From positions 1 through 11,954 of the forward strand of contig JBBISU010000096.1 in NCBI GenBank assembly GCA_037441225.1: a DNA stretch of 11,954 bases, given 5' to 3'. The notes under the pieces are model-generated. The model worked only from the letters and a program-made list of their open reading frames with translations. It made no database searches and was not told where the DNA came from. Positions 1 through 7,363 of the stretch are shown piece by piece (position 1 is the first letter of the stretch; every line of letters starts with the position of its first letter). This stretch comes from JBBFMJ01 sp037441225. Its GTDB lineage: Bacteria; Acidobacteriota; Thermoanaerobaculia; UBA2201. The translations under genes were made by a program, and so were the position numbers.

Positions 1-2
1 TT

Positions 3-2444
3 AATAAAACCTACTTGACTCAAGGGTTGAAAAATCTTATTGAAAAAATATTATCCCGCCTTAGCAAAGGAAATGGTGATCCTGTAATACAACTTCAGAC
101 GCCCTTTGGGGGTGGAAAGACGCACGCCCTCATTTCCTTATACCACATAGTAAAAAATAGGGAAAAATTGAACCATTTGGAATTTGTATCTAAGCTTCCA
201 GAACCAAAAAATGCAAAAATTGTGGTCTTTGTTGGAACACAAGCAGACCCGATAAAAGGAAAAACACCCTGGGGAGAAATTGCCTGGCAACTTGGAGTTT
301 ATGAAAAGGTAAAGGAACATGATGAGAAAAGGCGGAGCCCTGGTAAGGAGGTTTTAAATAAAGTGCTGGGCGATTACCCTGTGCTTATCCTGATGGATGA
401 AATTGTAGAATACGCTGTAAAAGCAAAAGATTTTTCAGAGCAAATAATGGCTTTTTTTCAGGAGCTAACAGAGGCAGTAAGGTCAAAAGAAAATTGTTGC
501 CTTGTTTGCACTCTTCCTTCAAGTGCCCCTTACGGAGAAGAAGGGGAACGAGCACTTAGCCAGATTCAAAGAATATTTGGAAGAATTGAAAAAGTTTATA
601 CGCCTGTGGAAGGAGTTGAGATTTATGAAATAATCCGCAAAAGGTTATTTGAAGACATTAAGGATGAAAAAACAAAAAAGGAAGTTGCTCAAGGTTATTT
701 TGATCTTTACCAGAAATTAGGGACAGATGTGCCTTTAGAAGTAAAAGATGTGGAATATAGAGAAAGGATAGAACATTCTTATCCCTTTCATCCTGAAATT
801 ATTGATGTACTATACGAGCAATGGGGTTCATTCTCGGCTTTCCAAAGAACAAGAGGAGTTTTAAGGTTTTTGGCAGAAGTAGTAGCTGACCTTTACAAGA
901 GAAGGATACCTTCACCTCTTATCCATTCTTCACTTGTTAATCTTGATAATAATGCTATAAAAAGTGAATTAATCAAACATATAGGAAATGAGTATAACTC
1001 TGTTATTGCTGCTGACATTTCTGGTAAGAATGCAAAGGCGACCAAGGTAGATAAGAATATGGGGAGTGAATATGTAAAATATGGGATTGCTTCTGGTATA
1101 GCCACAAGCATCTTTTTATATTCCTTCAGTGGAGGAGAGATGAAGAGAGTTACTCTTCCAAAAATTCGAGTTGCTCTTTTAAGAGAAGGGATTCCTTATA
1201 CTATCGTAGGTGACACAATGAATAAGCTGGAGGAGGAACTTTTATATTTGCACTCTGAAAAAAAACAATATGTCTTTCATACTCAACCTAATCTCAACCG
1301 TTTAATAATAGATAAAGAGGGAACTATATCAGAAGAGCGAATTCAGGAGGAACTAAAGAAGCACCTTCAAAAACTGGCTGGCAAATCATTGGAAGTTTAT
1401 CTCTGGCCAGAAGATCCTTCGGATATCCCAGATAATAAGAATCTTAAACTTATTTTTTTACCCCCTAAATTTTCCTATGACTCAAATAATGCTAAAGAAC
1501 TTGCATCTGATATTTATGAAAAGGCAGGTTCTGGTTTTAGGGTTTACAAAAATGCAATTTTTATACTTACAATAGATGATGCAAATTGGACAAATCTTTT
1601 AAAATCTTTGAAACGTTTTATGGCAATCGCAGAGATTCAAAATGACAAAGAGATTTTCGATACACTTACTAATGAAAGCCAAGAGGAACTTAAAAAAAGA
1701 TCAAAAGAAGCAGGAAAGGAAATACCTTTTAAAATTCTTACAGCATACAGGCATCTGGCATTTTTAGAAAAGCAAGGTTTGGCTTGGAAAGACCTTGGAC
1801 TTCCAACAATTGGAACAAGTGATGATATTTCTGAAAGAGTAAAGCAATGCCTTAAAGACCAAGAGAAAATCCTATCTCATCTAACACCTAAGTATATAAT
1901 AGAAAAAACATTTAGCACTAATGAAAATGAAAAAGAACTTCGTGGGATTTATGAACTTTTTCTTAAAACGCCGGGTATGCCCTTGTTAGAAGATGAAAAT
2001 GTTTTAATTAGCGCAATAAAAGATGGTGTAAAAAAAGGTATTATCGGTGTCAAAGAAGATAATGAAATTTACTTTAAGCAAGATGTAATACCAAGAATGG
2101 ATTCAATTATTTTGCGTGAAGAATTGGCAAAAGAAAAAAAAGAAGAAGATGACAGCTTAAAAGTTCCAAAAGATGAGAAAATGGAAACACAAGCGGGAGT
2201 TATCGAGTCGGAAGGCAGAGCAATTAAAAAATTAACCTTCAGAGCCAAAATACCCTGGGACAGAGTATCAGATATAGTGAAAGGTGTAATAAAGCCATTG
2301 AAAGACAAAGGTTCATCTCCAAAAATTGCTATAGAAATTGAGGCAGAATGCATTGAAGGTTTTGACAGGATTACATTGGATTCCAAGGTAAAGGAAACAC
2401 TTCATCAGATTGGTGCAAGTATAGAGGATTGGCAAGAAGAATAA
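3..2444 (+). CDS. DUF499-type P-loop ATPase, 5' partial
   Basis: This is the 3' part of a large AAA+-like ATPase of the DUF499 family. The frame is open to the left edge (codons from position 3 read N-K-T-Y before the TTG at 15), so the true start lies outside. Residues are numbered from that TTG. A Walker A motif (TPFGGGKTHA, 29-38) and a Walker B motif (VLILMDE, 123-129) are clear. A CTLPSSAPYG segment near 165 could be sensor 1, and HSYPFHPE (about 254) and FQRTRGVLRFLA (about 276) are blocks I recall as typical of DUF499. The C-terminal 80 residues form a separate conserved-looking alpha/beta tail after a charged linker. By family knowledge such proteins are soluble and co-occur with DUF1156-type DNA methylases and helicases in suspected antiphage or DNA-modification loci; the biochemical role is unknown. 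It converges on the glycosyltransferase with 115 bases between them. Parts of it look less AT-rich than the minus-strand genes, consistent with transfer. The family call is fairly sure; the defence role is inference. Confidence 0.8.
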   Translation, partial: NKTYLTQGLKNLIEKILSRLSKGNGDPVIQLQTPFGGGKTHALISLYHIVKNREKLNHLEFVSKLPEPKNAKIVVFVGTQADPIKGKTPWGEIAWQLGVYEKVKEHDEKRRSPGKEVLNKVLGDYPVLILMDEIVEYAVKAKDFSEQIMAFFQELTEAVRSKENCCLVCTLPSSAPYGEEGERALSQIQRIFGRIEKVYTPVEGVEIYEIIRKRLFEDIKDEKTKKEVAQGYFDLYQKLGTDVPLEVKDVEYRERIEHSYPFHPEIIDVLYEQWGSFSAFQRTRGVLRFLAEVVADLYKRRIPSPLIHSSLVNLDNNAIKSELIKHIGNEYNSVIAADISGKNAKATKVDKNMGSEYVKYGIASGIATSIFLYSFSGGEMKRVTLPKIRVALLREGIPYTIVGDTMNKLEEELLYLHSEKKQYVFHTQPNLNRLIIDKEGTISEERIQEELKKHLQKLAGKSLEVYLWPEDPSDIPDNKNLKLIFLPPKFSYDSNNAKELASDIYEKAGSGFRVYKNAIFILTIDDANWTNLLKSLKRFMAIAEIQNDKEIFDTLTNESQEELKKRSKEAGKEIPFKILTAYRHLAFLEKQGLAWKDLGLPTIGTSDDISERVKQCLKDQEKILSHLTPKYIIEKTFSTNENEKELRGIYELFLKTPGMPLLEDENVLISAIKDGVKKGIIGVKEDNEIYFKQDVIPRMDSIILREELAKEKKEEDDSLKVPKDEKMETQAGVIESEGRAIKKLTFRAKIPWDRVSDIVKGVIKPLKDKGSSPKIAIEIEAECIEGFDRITLDSKVKETLHQIGASIEDWQEE

Positions 2445-2559
2445 ACTTTTTTTGATAAAGGATAAGTCAAAAAAAAATTTAGTACTTTGGAATGTTTTCA
2501 AAAATTTTATAATCCACTATTCTGTCTCTGAAATGTAAAAGAAATAAAAATGGTAAAAA

Positions 2560-3549
2560 TTATTTTATTTTAAAATAAAAAGATTTTTGGATTGAATTGT
2601 CTTTTAAGAAGGCAAGATAGCCATTTATAAAGAGGAGGGTTTGGAGTTTTGGTTTGAGGTCTTGCCAGTTTTTTGGGTTGGTTAAATAAACGGAGGGGAT
2701 GAAGGTTGGATGGGGGGATAAGATTATTGGAAAATTTTCAAATTTTTCATCCTTTATTTCTTCAAATTTTTTTTCTTTTTTCTTTTTTATCTTTCTTGAA
2801 AAATTTAAAAATTTTTTCAAAAATGGATTGAAATGTTTTTCTTCATAAATTTTTTTTGATTTTTCAAAGTATTCATTATGTAAATCACTTTTGTTTAAAT
2901 TATAAAAATGAACTACTTTTGAAGATGGTATAAAATTTGCTAAAAATCCCATTTTTTCAAACCTTTTAAAAAAATCATTTTCTTCAAAATATAAGAAAAA
3001 ATTTTCATCAAAGCCATTTAATTTTTCAAAGACATCTCTTTTTATTAAAAAACTTGTGCCTGAAAGGAGGGGAATTTTAAATCTTTCTTTGTTTTTCCAT
3101 ATCTTTAATTGATAGGATAAATATTTTTTTTGAAAAAGGTGAGGGGAAAAAATGCTTTGGAATTCTGGAAATAAACTTACAGGATAAGGGTAGGGGAGGC
3201 AAAATTCTTCCTCTATGTCCCAGAAAAATTTAGGACCTGCTGCATCACAAATTTTAATTCCTTTTTTTAATTCTTCTATTGAATTTTCTTTAAAATAAAG
3301 GTCCGGGTTGCAAAAAAGGAGAAGCTCACCTTTTGCTTTTCTTGCACCAAAATTTAAAGCACTCCCAAAGCCCTTGTTTTCATTAAGAAAAAAAAGCAAT
3401 GCATCTAAACTTTGAAGTTTCTTTTTTTCTTCCAGATCAAGCGAATTGTCAACTATTATAATTTCCTCAACCTTTTCCTTTTTTAAAGAATTGATTAAAG
3501 GTTTTAAGAAATCAAAGGTTTTATGGTTTACAATTATTGCTGAAATCAT
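2560..3549 (-). CDS. Glycosyltransferase family 2 (rhamnosyltransferase-like)
   Basis: Predicted cytoplasmic inverting GT-A glycosyltransferase of 329 residues, which would transfer a sugar from a nucleotide donor to a surface polysaccharide or lipid-linked acceptor; donor and acceptor cannot be read from the sequence. The nucleotide-binding strand is MISAIIVNH (1-9), followed by EIIIVDNS (29-36), NENKGFGSALNFGARKAKG (56-74) and the metal-binding NPD (81-83, a variant DXD). Further on come LSGTSFLIKRDVFEKLNGFD and FLYFEENDF, the acceptor/catalytic region typical of rhamnosyltransferase-like GT2 enzymes. No membrane segment is seen. The tail has a very lysine-rich stretch (SRKIKKKKEKKFEE) of low complexity and then about 60 residues of unknown role. 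The ATG at 3549 is preferred over a TTG at 3570: homology begins there, and a TATAAA box lies six bases upstream. It stands alone, with the sulfatase upstream beyond a repeat island. Confidence 0.85.
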   Translation of the reverse strand: MISAIIVNHKTFDFLKPLINSLKKEKVEEIIIVDNSLDLEEKKKLQSLDALLFFLNENKGFGSALNFGARKAKGELLLFCNPDLYFKENSIEELKKGIKICDAAGPKFFWDIEEEFCLPYPYPVSLFPEFQSIFSPHLFQKKYLSYQLKIWKNKERFKIPLLSGTSFLIKRDVFEKLNGFDENFFLYFEENDFFKRFEKMGFLANFIPSSKVVHFYNLNKSDLHNEYFEKSKKIYEEKHFNPFLKKFLNFSRKIKKKKEKKFEEIKDEKFENFPIILSPHPTFIPSVYLTNPKNWQDLKPKLQTLLFINGYLAFLKDNSIQKSFYFKIK

Positions 3550-3555
3550 AATTAT

Positions 3556-3561
3556 TTTATA
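3556..3561 (-). promoter_or_regulatory. -10 box of the glycosyltransferase gene
   Basis: Reading the minus strand, TATAAA is followed by ATAATT and then the ATG at 3549. The six-base spacing equals that before the sulfatase and dnaJ-like genes and would place the transcript start at or next to the ATG. No convincing -35 is visible, and a TATACT just upstream is an alternative -10. Confidence 0.4.
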
Positions 3562-3677
3562 GTATAGCAAATCTTTTTAAAATTTATAAACCGAAAAATT
3601 TAATTGGAGGTGAATTTTTAAGTAGAAAATTCATTTTTTTCTTATAATAAAATTAAAAACTTGAAAATTTATTTATT

Positions 3678-3703
3678 CGGGCGGGGACAAACCCCACCAC
3701 TAC
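3678..3703 (-). repeat. REP-like hairpin module A1
   Basis: On the minus strand this reads GTAG and then a stem GGTGGGG/CCCCGCC (one G-T pair) around the loop TTTGT. A GTAG tetranucleotide at the 5' foot of an imperfect palindrome is the classic REP layout recognised by RAYT transposases. A relative lies on the plus strand at 7219-7245. Confidence 0.55.
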
Positions 3704-3720
3704 AATGCTGGTCTGATTCC

Positions 3721-3746
3721 TCGCAGGTTGAAGAACCTGCGACTAC
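3721..3746 (-). repeat. REP-like hairpin module A2
   Basis: On the minus strand this is GTAG followed by a perfect nine-pair stem, TCGCAGGTT/AACCTGCGA, with the loop CTTC. It is the best hairpin in the window. The interrupted copy at 11464-11612 is its relative and gives the uninterrupted form of that MITE target. On the plus strand the hairpin is followed by a T run, which looks terminator-like, but no plus-strand gene reads into it. Confidence 0.65.
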
Positions 3747-3760
3747 ATTTTTTTTGGTAA

Positions 3761-3842
3761 GGGCTGAGCTTGCTCAGCCCATAATTATAAATTATAAAGG
3801 AATTCTGATTTTTTTAACGGGTCGCACAAGTCCGACCCCTAC
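3761..3842. repeat. Long inverted repeat, left copy
   Basis: These 82 bases recur in reverse complement at 11802-11883. The inner 61 bases (3782-3842) match 11802-11862 at 58 positions by hand alignment; the outer 20 bases are more diverged. The segment starts with the palindrome GGGCTGAGCTTGCTCAGCCC (3761-3780), passes through an AT-rich stretch with GGAATTCTGATTTTTTTAAC, and ends with the GTAG module at 3818-3842. Confidence 0.8.
3818..3842 (-). repeat. REP-like hairpin module A3
   Basis: On the minus strand this is GTAGG followed by the stem GGGTCG/CGACCC around the eight-base loop GACTTGTG. Close copies are at 7254-7278 (minus strand), 11418-11442 and 11802-11826 (plus strand), making this the most frequent module in the window. 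Confidence 0.65.
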
Positions 3843-3988
3843 ACTACTACACTACTGCTCTACTGCTCTATTTTAATTGCCCCAATAATTCAATAAAAAC
3901 ACGGATAACGGACAACGAACTGCTGCTCTACTGCTCTTTCTTAATCTATGTCATTCTTTACTGCATTTTTTTGATAATGGAAAGTTTG

Positions 3989-6223
3989 TTATTTTTTTTC
4001 ACCACAGTTTTTTAAGATAGATGAATAAGAAAGCTTGATTTGCTCATCTTCTGGTTTTAATTTGTATGCTTTTTCAATAAAAGAAATTGCTTTTTTGCAG
4101 TCCTTATACCTTTTATAATATAGGTAGCCCAGATTATTTAAAGTATAAGCATTTTCAGGATTTATCTTTAAAACATTCAACATCTCTTCTTCTGCTTCAT
4201 TGTAATTTTCTTTAATTAAATAAAGCCGAGAAAGGTTATACCTTGCAAGGAAGTGCATTGGCTCTAAGGAAATTGCTTTCTTATAAAATTTGATTGAAAT
4301 ATCCTTATCTTTTTCTTCATTTAAAAAGCCCAGATAAAACCATCCTTGAGCAAAATTTTCATCAATTTTTAATGCTTTTTCAATTACCCTTAAAGCTTCA
4401 TTTTTATTTCCAATTTTGTTATACCATTCAGCGCATAAGGATAAAATATGAGTATTTTCACTTTCAGCTATTTCAAGCTCCTTTACAGCTTTTTCCAGTT
4501 CACCAAAGTTCCCATCTTCTTCAAAAGATTGTGCCCTTTGATATAAGATTAAACTCTTCATTTTTTCTTCAGGGTTTGGAAGATTTTTTTCTTCCTTTGG
4601 ATTTATATAACTTTGATGATAGCCAAGAGACCTTAAATTTTTTATTGTTTCTTCATCTAATATCTCTTTTTCTGTTTTCCAGAAAGGATTTTCCTTTTTG
4701 TAATTTTCTAACTCCTTTTTTAATTCTTTTTTTAATCTTTCATCTTCAATTTTTTTATTTAAATAAAATAATTTGTCTGAAGGATTTAAAATATATGAAT
4801 ACTTATCTTTGTAAATTTTAAAAAGAGAAGACCAGTTAAAAGATAAGGGAATTTCTGTTTCAGAAAAAATGTATCTTCCTTTTTCTAATTTAAATAAATC
4901 TTCACCATCTATTTTTTTATTTTTTATCTTTAAGATTGAAAGGATAGTTGGGAGCAAATCGACTTGCGAGGAGAGTAAATCAATTTCTTTTCCAAAATTT
5001 TGCTTTGGAAGGTGCAATAAAAATGGAATATGCAAGGTTGGGTTGTAGAGCAAAAAACCATGGGTTGGTTCTCCATATTCACCTAAGGATTCTCCATGGT
5101 CAGACAATATTATTATCATTGCCTTATCATAAATCTTTGACTTTTTTAAAGAATCAAAAAAATTGCCTAAAATAAAATCAATGTAAGCCCCTTCGCCTTT
5201 ATATAAACTATCTGGATATGCTTCATCAAAGGGAAAGGGGGGCTCATAAGGTGCGTGGGTGTCATATAAATGGATAAAGAAAAAGCCCTTTTCTTCTTCT
5301 GTTTTATTTAAAAACTCAATTGCCTCTGAAACTGTATCAAAAGCTCTCCTTGTTGAAGGAAAGTGGCTCTTTTTATCAATTGGAATAAAATTATCTTGAT
5401 AAATTTTAAAGCCCTGATTTAAGCCAAATCTTCTGTTTAAAAGATAAGAAGATACAAAACCATAAGAACTGTAGCCATAATTTTTCAAAATCTCTGGGAT
5501 TGTCTCTGCCTTTTCATTTAATTTATAAATAGAATTGTCTTTAACACCAGTATGTCTGGGATAAAGCCCTGTAAAGATTGAGCAATGGGCAGGAAGTGTA
5601 ATTGGTGCAACAGCATAAAAATTTGAGAAAAAATAACTTTCCTTTTTTAAATTCCAGAGATTTGGGGTTATCTTTTCATTTAGTAAATCATATCTAAAGG
5701 TATCTAAGGTAATGAGAAAAATTATCTCTTTGATTTTTTCATTTTTTATCTCTTTTAAGTCAAAAGAAAGTAATTTATTTTTCTTCATTAATTTAATTGC
5801 CTGTGAAAAATGATTAACCCTTACTCTTGCACCAATCAATGCCTTTAATGCTTCTTCTTTTTTTGTTTCAATATACCAATTTGATGATATTTTAAGCCAT
5901 TCAAATTCTTTTTTCTTATCAAGTAGCAGGAGGCGTAATATTTTATAAGGATATGAATTTTCTGGTTCAATTTCTATAAATTTTTTTAAAAGCTCTTCTG
6001 CTTTTTCATCCTTTTTTAATAAGATATAAAGATTTGATAAATTCCTCAAAATTGATGACTTTTTTGGATTTATCTTATATGCTTCTTCATAAAATTTTAA
6101 AGCCCCTTCAAAGTCCTTTTTTAACAAACTTTTAACTGCTTTCCTTTCAAGTTTTAAATTATCTAAAGGAAAAAGCAAAAGAGGAAAAAGAATAAAAAGA
6201 AATAAATTTCTTATTTTTTCCAT
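3989..6223 (-). CDS. TPR-sulfatase-TPR protein, predicted exported
   Basis: This 744-residue protein is of the alkaline-phosphatase/sulfatase superfamily, predicted to act outside the cytoplasm or on the membrane on an unknown sulfate or phosphate ester. Residues 1-20 (IRNLFLFILFPLLLFPL) form a signal peptide or anchor. TPR-like helices fill about 25-100. The hydrolase core runs from about 165 to 440: LITLDTFRYDLL (metal ligand Asp174), TLPAHCSIFTGLYPRHTG (209-226), HLYDTHAPYEPP (Asp321, His323), IILSDHGESLGEYGEPTHG (Asp375, His376, His388). At least three further TPRs fill about 590-735. The residue matching the formylglycine Cys/Ser of C-x-P-x-R sulfatases is Thr209 (T-L-P-A-H), so the classical sulfatase modification cannot occur there; threonine is the nucleophile in related phosphotransferases and phosphodiesterases. 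The ATG is preceded by an extended -10 box with no ribosome binding site. The superfamily call is sure, the substrate unknown. Confidence 0.85.
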   Translation of the reverse strand: MEKIRNLFLFILFPLLLFPLDNLKLERKAVKSLLKKDFEGALKFYEEAYKINPKKSSILRNLSNLYILLKKDEKAEELLKKFIEIEPENSYPYKILRLLLLDKKKEFEWLKISSNWYIETKKEEALKALIGARVRVNHFSQAIKLMKKNKLLSFDLKEIKNEKIKEIIFLITLDTFRYDLLNEKITPNLWNLKKESYFFSNFYAVAPITLPAHCSIFTGLYPRHTGVKDNSIYKLNEKAETIPEILKNYGYSSYGFVSSYLLNRRFGLNQGFKIYQDNFIPIDKKSHFPSTRRAFDTVSEAIEFLNKTEEEKGFFFIHLYDTHAPYEPPFPFDEAYPDSLYKGEGAYIDFILGNFFDSLKKSKIYDKAMIIILSDHGESLGEYGEPTHGFLLYNPTLHIPFLLHLPKQNFGKEIDLLSSQVDLLPTILSILKIKNKKIDGEDLFKLEKGRYIFSETEIPLSFNWSSLFKIYKDKYSYILNPSDKLFYLNKKIEDERLKKELKKELENYKKENPFWKTEKEILDEETIKNLRSLGYHQSYINPKEEKNLPNPEEKMKSLILYQRAQSFEEDGNFGELEKAVKELEIAESENTHILSLCAEWYNKIGNKNEALRVIEKALKIDENFAQGWFYLGFLNEEKDKDISIKFYKKAISLEPMHFLARYNLSRLYLIKENYNEAEEEMLNVLKINPENAYTLNNLGYLYYKRYKDCKKAISFIEKAYKLKPEDEQIKLSYSSILKNCGEKK

Positions 6224-6229
6224 TTTTTG

Positions 6230-6238
6230 ATTATATCA
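6230..6238 (-). promoter_or_regulatory. Extended -10 promoter, leaderless sulfatase gene
   Basis: The minus strand reads TGATATAAT, a perfect extended -10 (TGN-TATAAT), then CAAAAA and the ATG. Transcription starting about seven bases after the box would begin at the A of the start codon. No good -35 is seen, as often with extended -10 promoters, and no Shine-Dalgarno can fit. Confidence 0.6.
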
Positions 6239-6395
6239 TTTAAAAAAAAATTTGGCTTAAAATTTTGTCCTCTTTTTACTGATATGAAGCATATTTTCAG
6301 GGTTTTATAAAAAATTATCCAATTATGATAAAAAAAATTAAATAAAGTTAAAAATATAGATCTTAAAAGTTGGAGGAGTTCTCAAACAATTTTAA

Positions 6396-6935
6396 ATTAG
6401 AAATTCTAACATTGCTTATGGCTGGGGATACAACTTGGAAGTGCAGCTTGGGAATGGCACAAATAACCATTCAAGTGTACCTGTTCAGGTCCTAAATTTA
6501 TCAAATTCAGTTGCAATTGCAGGTGGGGGGTATCATTCCCTTGCAATTTCCTTTTTAACATTAGGTATTCCAAAGGTAATTCCTGATGGAACCAATGAAG
6601 GTACAGACCCAGTTAGAGTTTTGAAAAATAATTTAGATGGAACAGAGTTGCAGGTTATATGGGATAATCAATGTTCGCCTTTGAAAGTAAATTTAATATA
6701 TGGAGACATTTTTTAAATTTCAAGTTATCAAATCTTAGATTAAAAATCCAATATTTCTAATCCTGATACCTGGGAAATTGGAAGTACAACAAATATATGG
6801 TTTGTAATTGTATCAGATGATGGTAATGGGACAGAGAGCAGTTGGGGGACTACTTCCTTTGGACAGAGAAATGGGACAAATGCCTCTGGGCAATGCGGGA
6901 ACAATTTAAGAGATAACACAGGAACATGCCCATAA
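6396..6935 (+). pseudogene. RCC1-repeat secreted-protein relic
   Basis: One frame runs from 6396 to a TAA at 6933-6935 but is cut by two in-frame TAA codons (6714-6716 and 6741-6743). Upstream of the first stop it encodes a full RCC1-type repeat (AYGWGYNLEVQLGNGT, then VQVLNLSNSVAIAGGGYHSL), which forms one blade of a beta-propeller. The following LQVIWDNQCSP..NLIYGDIF leads across the stops into SNISNPDTWEIGS, WFVIVSDDG and a Cys-containing end (SGQCG, DNTGTCP), a coherent C-terminal domain. Reading continues in the same frame on both sides, so the stops look like point mutations rather than frameshifts. There is no start codon with a ribosome site and no N-terminal propeller, so the 5' end is also lost. 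An intact ancestor would probably have been secreted. Recoding is a less likely explanation. Confidence 0.7.
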
Positions 6936-6965
6936 GGATAGAAAATTAGAGCAGTAGAGCATTAG

Positions 6966-7080
6966 GAGTTGTCAGACCATGAGGTATTTTGATTTGCCAT
7001 AAACCATATATGCTTTAATTGGAAAAAATAATACAATATATTATTTAGCAATTTTAAAAATTTCAATTACTAAACAGTGT
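6966..7080 (-). mobile_element. MITE-like element, diverged copy
   Basis: These 115 bases align almost end to end with the reverse complement of the element at 11483-11599. Shared blocks are TATTTTGATTTGC, ATAATACAATATATT, CAATTTTAAAAATTT and an AATTA..ACAG right end. The termini (left GAGTTGTCAGAC; right ACAGTGT) are degraded forms of AGGCTGTC. No target duplication can be recognised, so this looks like an older insertion. It has no coding capacity. Confidence 0.6.
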
Positions 7081-7218
7081 CAATATTTAACCCAAATTCC
7101 GAAATGCTAATTGTGGAATTATCTTTTTAATTCAAAGTTTTTGCAATCAATGAAGGTACATAATTTATTCCAGCGAAAAAACATAAAAATTAGCATTTAA
7201 TAAAAAATTTTGCTTATT

Positions 7219-7245
7219 GTAGGGGTTTGGGCTTGTCCCAGCACG
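7219..7245 (+). repeat. REP-like hairpin module B1
   Basis: The plus strand reads GTAGGGGTT, then TTGGG/CCCAG (one G-T pair) around the loop CTTGT, then CACG. It resembles module A1 (3678-3703) in opposite orientation. Confidence 0.5.
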
Positions 7246-7253
7246 ATTATTTA

Positions 7254-7278
7254 CGGGTCGCACAAGTGCAACCCTTAC
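7254..7278 (-). repeat. REP-like hairpin module B2
   Basis: Same module as 3818-3842 with a few changes. Here the foot is GTAA rather than GTAG and the stem has a mismatch (GGGTTG against CGACCC), as expected of a decaying copy. Confidence 0.55.
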
Positions 7279-7363
7279 ACTACTGCTCTTTTTTAATTGC
7301 CAAAATAATTCACATAAAACACGGAAAACGGATAACAAACTAATGTTCTTCTTCGCAAACAAT

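Larger units (their letters stand above)
3660..3940. repeat. Repeat island A, gene-free
   Basis: The 439 bases between the sulfatase stop and the glycosyltransferase start hold no gene; a short open frame at 3661-3876 is only translated repeat. From left to right there are three GTAG-headed hairpin modules on the minus strand (listed separately), a 20 bp GC-rich palindrome, two copies of the 12-mer GCTCTACTGCTC (3857-3868 and 3925-3936), and between them the tail motif AATTGCC..AATAATT..AAAACACGGATAACGG (3875-3911). The same parts recur in the islands at 6936-7363 and 11335-11883. The bases at 3571-3659 are plain AT-rich DNA with the glycosyltransferase promoter. Confidence 0.75.
6936..7363. 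repeat. Repeat island B, gene-free
   Basis: No gene is seen between the pseudogene and the stop of the 542-residue gene. The stretch opens with the 12-mer GAGCAGTAGAGC (6949-6960), then the diverged MITE-like element (6966-7080). It continues with AT-rich DNA holding a weak AATTCC/GGAATT inverted repeat (near 7095-7120), two REP-like modules (7219-7245 and 7254-7278), a half 12-mer (CTACTGCTCT), and the tail motif AATTGCC..AATAATT..AAAACACGG (7295-7324). Order and spacing from 7254 onward parallel 3818-3911 in island A. Confidence 0.7.

Noticed and set aside
2447..2475. TTTTTTTGA/TCAAAAAAA inverted repeat (11-base loop) between the convergent DUF499 and glycosyltransferase genes
   Set aside because: It could be a bidirectional terminator, but the nine-pair stem is almost all A-T and would arise easily in such DNA, so it is not listed as a feature.
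2563..2580. Perfect 18 bp palindrome TTTTATTTTAAAATAAAA
   Set aside because: It encodes the last Phe-Tyr-Phe-Lys-Ile-Lys codons of the glycosyltransferase and contains only A and T; likely chance.
3661..3876. Open frame of 71 codons in repeat island A
   Set aside because: It lies wholly across REP-like hairpins and repeats, begins with a TTG lacking a ribosome site, and shows no protein-like pattern.
3660..3940. Possible CRISPR array from the repeated short units
   Set aside because: Units are unevenly spaced, of several different sequences and in both orientations, with no regular spacers and no cas genes.
4294..4821. Plus-strand open frame of 175 codons inside the sulfatase gene
   Set aside because: It is the antisense shadow of a well-supported gene and is rich in Phe and Leu, as expected from reversed Lys/Glu codons.
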